Below, piece after piece: positions 56,970-64,000 of a stretch of 64,000 nt of DNA. Under the pieces are notes generated by a model. The model ran no database searches. It was not told the DNA's origin and worked only from the letters and a program-made list of their open reading frames with translations. The position numbers were made by a program, and so were the translations under genes. Every line of letters begins with the position of its first letter. Position 1 is the first letter of the stretch. Source of the DNA: Croceicoccus bisphenolivorans (GTDB taxonomy: Bacteria > Pseudomonadota > Alphaproteobacteria > Sphingomonadales > Sphingomonadaceae); assembly GCF_001634625.1 (NCBI RefSeq), contig NZ_LRSE01000008.1, positions 101,847 to 165,846 on the forward strand, given 5' to 3'.

Positions 56970-58082
56970 ATGCTCACCAAGGCCGACGATTTTCCCATCC
57001 ACCAGACGCCCGAGCCGATCGCCTATTCCGGCACGGACCGGAATTTCTACGATCGCTACTGGTTCAACGGCTACGAGCCGGATGGTTCGCTGTTCTTCCT
57101 GGCCGGCATGGGCGTCTATCCGCACCTCAACATCATCGACTGCGGCATCTCGATCCAGGTCGACGGGGTGCAGCACTGCCTGCGCGGCAGCAAGATCCTC
57201 GAAGACCGCATGGACACCTCGGTCGGTCCGATCCGTATCGAGATCGTCGAACCGCTGCAGAAGCTGCGCATCGTGGTGGAAGAACACGATGGCATCGCCG
57301 CCGACATCACGATCACCGGCCGCGCCTTCCCGATCGAGGAACCTCGCTTCATGCGCCGCGTGGGGACCAAGGGCTTTCTCGACTACACGCGCCTGACGCA
57401 GAACGGCCACTGGACAGGCTGGGTCTCCATCGACGGCCGCCGTATCGAGCTTTCCGACAAGTGCACCGGCACGCGCGACCGTTCGTGGGGAACGCGCCCC
57501 ATCGGCATGTCCGATCCGCAGCCCAATCCGCTGGCCGGAGAGCAAGGCTATTTCTGGCAGTGGACGCCCCTGAACTTCAAGGACAAGAGCTTCTTCTACC
57601 ACATCGCCGCCGAACCCAGCGGCCACATCTGGAACACCCGCTCCGTCCTCTGCCCCGATGGCACCAGCCCCGAGAGCTTTCTGGAAACCGAGAACGCGGT
57701 GATGGAAACCGAACTGGTGCCCGGCACGCTATGGCCGGAATCGGGCAAGCTGACCGTCGACTACGGCGACGGCCCGTACGTGCTGGAATTCGAACCGTTC
57801 CACCGGATGCAGATGAAGGGCATCGGCTATTTCCACTCGGAGTGGTTCCACGGCAACTACCACGGCCCCTATCGCGTCGAGCGCGAGGATTTCAATGTCG
57901 CCGATCTCGATCCGATGAAGCTGGAAAACCTCCACGTCCAGCGCCTGTCGCGCGTGAAGATGACTTCGCCCGACGGGACTGTCGAAGAAACGGTCGGCAC
58001 GTTCGAACAGGCAATTCTGGGCGCATACGAACCGCTTGGCATAACGAGCGGGATGGACATCACCCGCTGGGACAAGGACTAA
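56970..58082 (+). CDS. DUF7064/DUF7065-like protein (paralogue of 45041-46258)
   Basis: A 370-residue beta-rich protein. The shared motif is RDRSWGTR (in TGTRDRSWGTRPIG), preceded by GPIRIEIVEPLQKLRIVVEE, which parallels the GPLRYEVIEPLRKVRYVCER stretch of the other copy. GYFWQWTPLNFKDKSFFYHI and MKGIGYFHSEWFHGNYHGPY are rich in aromatic and His residues that could line a hydrophobic barrel. It lies in the operon 26 nt after the helical protein. Possible hydratase/isomerase or carrier of isoprenoid intermediates; this is inference. Confidence 0.7.
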   Translation: MLTKADDFPIHQTPEPIAYSGTDRNFYDRYWFNGYEPDGSLFFLAGMGVYPHLNIIDCGISIQVDGVQHCLRGSKILEDRMDTSVGPIRIEIVEPLQKLRIVVEEHDGIAADITITGRAFPIEEPRFMRRVGTKGFLDYTRLTQNGHWTGWVSIDGRRIELSDKCTGTRDRSWGTRPIGMSDPQPNPLAGEQGYFWQWTPLNFKDKSFFYHIAAEPSGHIWNTRSVLCPDGTSPESFLETENAVMETELVPGTLWPESGKLTVDYGDGPYVLEFEPFHRMQMKGIGYFHSEWFHGNYHGPYRVEREDFNVADLDPMKLENLHVQRLSRVKMTSPDGTVEETVGTFEQAILGAYEPLGITSGMDITRWDKD

Positions 58083-58086
58083 GGGC

Positions 58087-58860
58087 ATGGGACGTCTGGA
58101 CGGCAAAGCCGCGATCGTAACCGGCGGCACCGACGGGATCGGCTATGCCATCGTGAAGCGACTGCTGGACGAAGGCACATCGGTCCTGTTCTGCGGGCGC
58201 TCGCAGGATCGCGGCGATGCCGCACTCGCCCGCCTTGGCAGCGACCGCGCCCGGTTCATGGTGACCGACGTTGCCGAGGAAGCCGAAGTCGAGGCGTTGA
58301 TCGCAGGCGCGGTCGAACACTTCGGCAAGCTCGACATCATCGTCAACAATGCCGCCGTCGCGGCCGTTGCGCTGATCGAGGAGCACAGCACCGAGGCATG
58401 GCGGCGCAGCAATGCGGTGAATTACGATTCCGTCTTCTTCGCCTCGCGGGCGGCGATCCCGCATCTGCGCAAGACCAAGGGCACGATCATCAACATCGCG
58501 TCCATCTCCGGACTTGGCGGCGAAGGGGCCTATCCGTCCTATTCTGCGCAGAAAGGCGCAGTGATCCAGCTGACCCGCGCCATGGCCGTCTATCACGCAC
58601 GCGAAGGCATTCGCATCAACGCGATCTGCCCCGGCTTCATCGAAACGCCCGCGACCGATGCATTCAAGGCGCTGCCCGATCTGCTGGAATCCTGGATCGA
58701 GGGCATTCCCGCCCAGCGCCCGGGACAGCCAGAGGAAATCGCCTCGGTCGTCGCTTTCCTTGCGTCAGACGACGCCAGCTTCATGCACGGTTCGATCGTC
58801 GTGGCAGATGGCGGGGTCAGCGCATCGAGCGGTCAGCCAACGCAGGTTCCGCTGGGCTGA
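58087..58860 (+). CDS. Short-chain dehydrogenase/reductase
   Basis: A 257-residue SDR with VTGGTDGIGYAIVKRLL as cofactor motif, VNNAAVAAVA, and the catalytic Ser/Tyr/Lys in IASISGLGGEGAYPSYSAQK. It ends the plus-strand operon starting at the alcohol dehydrogenase gene, 4 nt after the preceding gene. It converges with the racemase-like gene across 18 nt. Confidence 0.92.
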   Translation: MGRLDGKAAIVTGGTDGIGYAIVKRLLDEGTSVLFCGRSQDRGDAALARLGSDRARFMVTDVAEEAEVEALIAGAVEHFGKLDIIVNNAAVAAVALIEEHSTEAWRRSNAVNYDSVFFASRAAIPHLRKTKGTIINIASISGLGGEGAYPSYSAQKGAVIQLTRAMAVYHAREGIRINAICPGFIETPATDAFKALPDLLESWIEGIPAQRPGQPEEIASVVAFLASDDASFMHGSIVVADGGVSASSGQPTQVPLG

Positions 58861-58878
58861 CGCCACGGCGGGCCGAAA

Positions 58879-62101
<3,223 letters not shown>

Positions 62102-62105
62102 TGCA

Positions 62106-62894
62106 TCATGCTCCCTTGAAGTCGGGTTTGCGCTTTTCCAGGAAGGCGGCAACGCCCTCCCGGCTCTCGGCATCGAGGCCGGACTGCGTCACCATCCGCA
62201 CCTCGCGCTCCAGCTGTCCTTCCAGGCTTTCGCCCAGCGTCGAAAGCAAAAGGTCCTTGATCCGGCCCGCAGCGTTCACCGCACCCGCCGCAAGAACCTG
62301 CGCAGTGCGCGCGGTTTCCTCCGCCAATGCCTCGTCATCGACGACGCGGGTGACGAGGCCGATTTCCAGCGCTTCGGCTGAGTCCACGCGGCGGCTCGTC
62401 AGCAGCAGATCCTGCGTGCGGCGCATCCCGATCAGGCGAGGCAGCAGCCACGACATGCCGCCATCCGCAGTCAGTCCGATCGCGCCATAGGCAGTGCTGA
62501 AGCTGGCCGAACGCCCCGCGATCACGACATCGCCTGCCAGCGCAATGCTCATCCCCGCGCCCGCCGCCGGCCCGTTCACCGCCACCAGCAGCGGCTTTGG
62601 CATCCGCATCAGGCGGATGACGGCCATGTGCAGCACGCCGGCCAACTTGCTGAGATAGGCGCCGATGTCGTCTCCGGCCGCGCTGAAGCCGCCGACATCG
62701 CCGCCGCCGCAGAACAGCTTGCCCTCACCCTTCAGCACTACGCAGCGGATCGCGGGATCGAGATCGCAGCGGATGGCATGATCGAAGAGCGCTTCGGCAG
62801 AAGCCGCATCAAGGGCATTGCCCGCCTTGGGGCGGTTAAGCGTTATCGTGGCGATATCGCCGTCGACTTCGAACAGGACCGGGATATCGCTCAC
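62106..62894 (-). CDS. Enoyl-CoA hydratase/isomerase
   Basis: A 262-residue crotonase-fold protein. The oxyanion-hole segment is LFCGGGDVGGFSA; NGPAAGAGMSIALAGDVVIA and AYGAIGLTADGGMSWLLPRL are typical. One of the two usual catalytic glutamates is not obvious (a Gly/Leu/Thr run is present at that site), so isomerase or other crotonase activity is possible. A GTG start overlaps the stop of the phosphotransferase gene (GTGA). Confidence 0.92.
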   Translation of the reverse strand: MSDIPVLFEVDGDIATITLNRPKAGNALDAASAEALFDHAIRCDLDPAIRCVVLKGEGKLFCGGGDVGGFSAAGDDIGAYLSKLAGVLHMAVIRLMRMPKPLLVAVNGPAAGAGMSIALAGDVVIAGRSASFSTAYGAIGLTADGGMSWLLPRLIGMRRTQDLLLTSRRVDSAEALEIGLVTRVVDDEALAEETARTAQVLAAGAVNAAGRIKDLLLSTLGESLEGQLEREVRMVTQSGLDAESREGVAAFLEKRKPDFKGA

Positions 62895-63958
62895 AAACAG
62901 TTCTCCATTGCCTCTGCGGCCAGTCTGGCGAGGCGGGGGAAGGCTTCGGCGCGTTCCTTCGCCTGTGCGTTGGCAGCGGTGCCACGGATGACGCGGCCCT
63001 TGATGCCGTGGAAGATCGCGGCAAGCCGGAAAAACTGGAAAGCGATATAGAAATCCCAGTTCGGAATGCTCTCGCGCCCCATGCGCTTGCAATATGCGGC
63101 GACGTATTCGGCCTCGCTGGGGATGTTCAGAGCGGCAAGGTCCACGCCTTCCAGCCCCGCCACGATGTCGGGCGGCATGCGGTACATCATCGCGTGATAG
63201 GCAAAGTCGGCCAGCGGATGACCCAGCGTCGACAGTTCCCAGTCCAGCACCGCAACCACGCGCGGTTCGGTGGGGTGGAAGATCATGTTGTCGCAGCGGA
63301 AGTCGCCGTGCACGACGCTGGTCTCGTCCCCCGTGGGGATGTTTTCCGGCAGCCACGCGACAAGCCGGTCCATGTCCTCGTTCCGGCCCGCTTCCTCGTC
63401 GGCAAGGTACTGCTTGGACCAGCGGCCGATCTGCCGCGCGAAATAGTTGCCCGGCTTGCCGTAGTCGCCAAGACCAACGGCCTCGTAATCCACCTGGTGC
63501 AGCGCGGCCATCGTGGCGTTCATCGCGTCGAAGTAGGCGGGGCGATCCTCGCGCGATACCTCGGGGAAGGTCGCGTTCCAGAAGATTCGGCCTTCCACCA
63601 TGTCCATCACGAAAAACCACGTGCCGATGACATCGTCGTCGGTGCAGATGCCGTGCACGCGCGGCACGGGAAAGCCGGTCTTGCCCAGCCCCGCCATGAC
63701 TTTCGCCTCGCGCTCCACCGCGTGCGCACCTTTAAGCAGCTGGCCCGGCGGCTTGCGGCGCAGCACGTATTTCGCGGTCGGCGTCACCAGCTTGTAGGTC
63801 GGGTTCGACTGGCCGCCCTTGAACTGCTCGATCGTCAGCGGACCGGCAAAGTCATCGACATTGGCGGCCATCCATTCGGTCAGGCGCGCAGCGTCGATCT
63901 CGTAACCGGCGCGGACCGGCGTCGTGCCGGTATTGGCCTCGGCGATCCCTTCACTCAT
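62891..63958 (-). CDS. ACAD10/APH-family phosphotransferase
   Basis: A 355-residue kinase-fold protein, closest of the three to the ACAD10 type: FKGGQSNPTYKLVTPTAKYV, VVHGDFRCDNMIFHP, VLDWELSTLGHPLADFAYHA and a C-terminal FYIAFQFFRLAAIFHGIKGR. It is coupled to the enoyl-CoA hydratase gene and overlaps the upstream gene by ATGA. It likely phosphorylates a hydroxyacyl-CoA to enable elimination. Confidence 0.9.
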   Translation of the reverse strand: MSEGIAEANTGTTPVRAGYEIDAARLTEWMAANVDDFAGPLTIEQFKGGQSNPTYKLVTPTAKYVLRRKPPGQLLKGAHAVEREAKVMAGLGKTGFPVPRVHGICTDDDVIGTWFFVMDMVEGRIFWNATFPEVSREDRPAYFDAMNATMAALHQVDYEAVGLGDYGKPGNYFARQIGRWSKQYLADEEAGRNEDMDRLVAWLPENIPTGDETSVVHGDFRCDNMIFHPTEPRVVAVLDWELSTLGHPLADFAYHAMMYRMPPDIVAGLEGVDLAALNIPSEAEYVAAYCKRMGRESIPNWDFYIAFQFFRLAAIFHGIKGRVIRGTAANAQAKERAEAFPRLARLAAEAMENCL

Positions 63959-64000
63959 TGCTGGCTCTCCCGCCATTCGCGCTTGATCTTCTTGGCCAGC
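63955..64000 (-). CDS. 3' end of a gene continuing beyond the window
   Basis: The last 14 codons and stop of a minus-strand gene (LAKKIKREWRESQQ) lie at the window edge. The stop overlaps the start of the phosphotransferase gene (ATGA), so it belongs to the same operon. Too little is visible to name it; an acyl-CoA dehydrogenase would be a common neighbour. Confidence 0.6.
   Translation of the reverse strand, partial: LAKKIKREWRESQQ

Overview
This window reads as chromosomal DNA of a high-GC alphaproteobacterium, most likely a sphingomonad (Sphingomonadales; an Erythrobacteraceae-like genome would fit). The basis is long TonB-dependent receptors, an HWE-type histidine kinase, the rpmH-rnpA-yidD-yidC-engB cluster, dense short-chain dehydrogenase/acyl-CoA catabolism, and frequent ATGA/GTGA stop-start overlaps. 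Assignments come from reading motifs and recalled family knowledge; no database search was run.

Layout. (1) 1-3854: an iron-uptake operon with a siderophore TonB receptor cut by the window edge, PiuC, a ferric-reductase-like membrane protein and a PepSY protein. (2) 3851-21467: mostly housekeeping genes: PduO-type cobalamin adenosyltransferase, a HIG1-like protein, GluQ-RS, an HNH nuclease, the coupled operon mrp / IorB-like molybdoprotein / hemH, hflKC, a Do-family protease, PBP1A, msrB, nfeD plus a stomatin-like protein, and a GAF-PAS-HWE kinase. (3) 21485-27447: comM is split in two by a 4454-bp integrative element that carries a large serine recombinase, a small resolvase, a very small HUH-type Rep-like protein and a few unknown genes. 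A shared GTCG core at both junctions predicts that excision rebuilds an uninterrupted 502-codon comM. (4) 27636-31202: rpmH, rnpA, yidD, yidC and engB, with a large hairpin-forming spacer after rpmH.

(5) 31218-64000: a large catabolic region. It holds a pyruvate-phosphate-dikinase-like enzyme without its PEP/pyruvate barrel, encoded with a second phosphohistidine-domain protein, an unknown protein and a biotinyl-domain protein that has lost its lysine. SurE is encoded divergently. A second operon has a thiolase-like protein, an acyl-CoA synthetase, a complete three-subunit biotin-dependent carboxylase and a 514-residue protein I do not recognise. Further right are three ACAD10/APH-type phosphotransferases, two paralogous proteins sharing an RDxSWGTR motif, a FadR-type GntR regulator, a TonB receptor, a membrane-anchored linalool dehydratase/isomerase-like protein, SDRs, a zinc alcohol dehydrogenase, an alpha-methylacyl-CoA racemase-like protein, a nitronate-monooxygenase-like flavoprotein, a thiolase and an enoyl-CoA hydratase.

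How they fit together. An 11-bp palindrome of form TCGT-N3-ACGA, the consensus type expected for FadR-subfamily GntR proteins, lies in the promoter regions between 34.7 and 53.5 kb: four perfect or near-perfect copies and several degenerate ones. I infer that the GntR protein at 46749-47456 controls this catabolic regulon. The gene set suggests uptake, dehydration/oxidation, CoA activation, phosphorylation-assisted removal of hydroxyl groups and carboxylation of a branched, perhaps isoprenoid, alcohol. The substrate itself cannot be read from the sequence.
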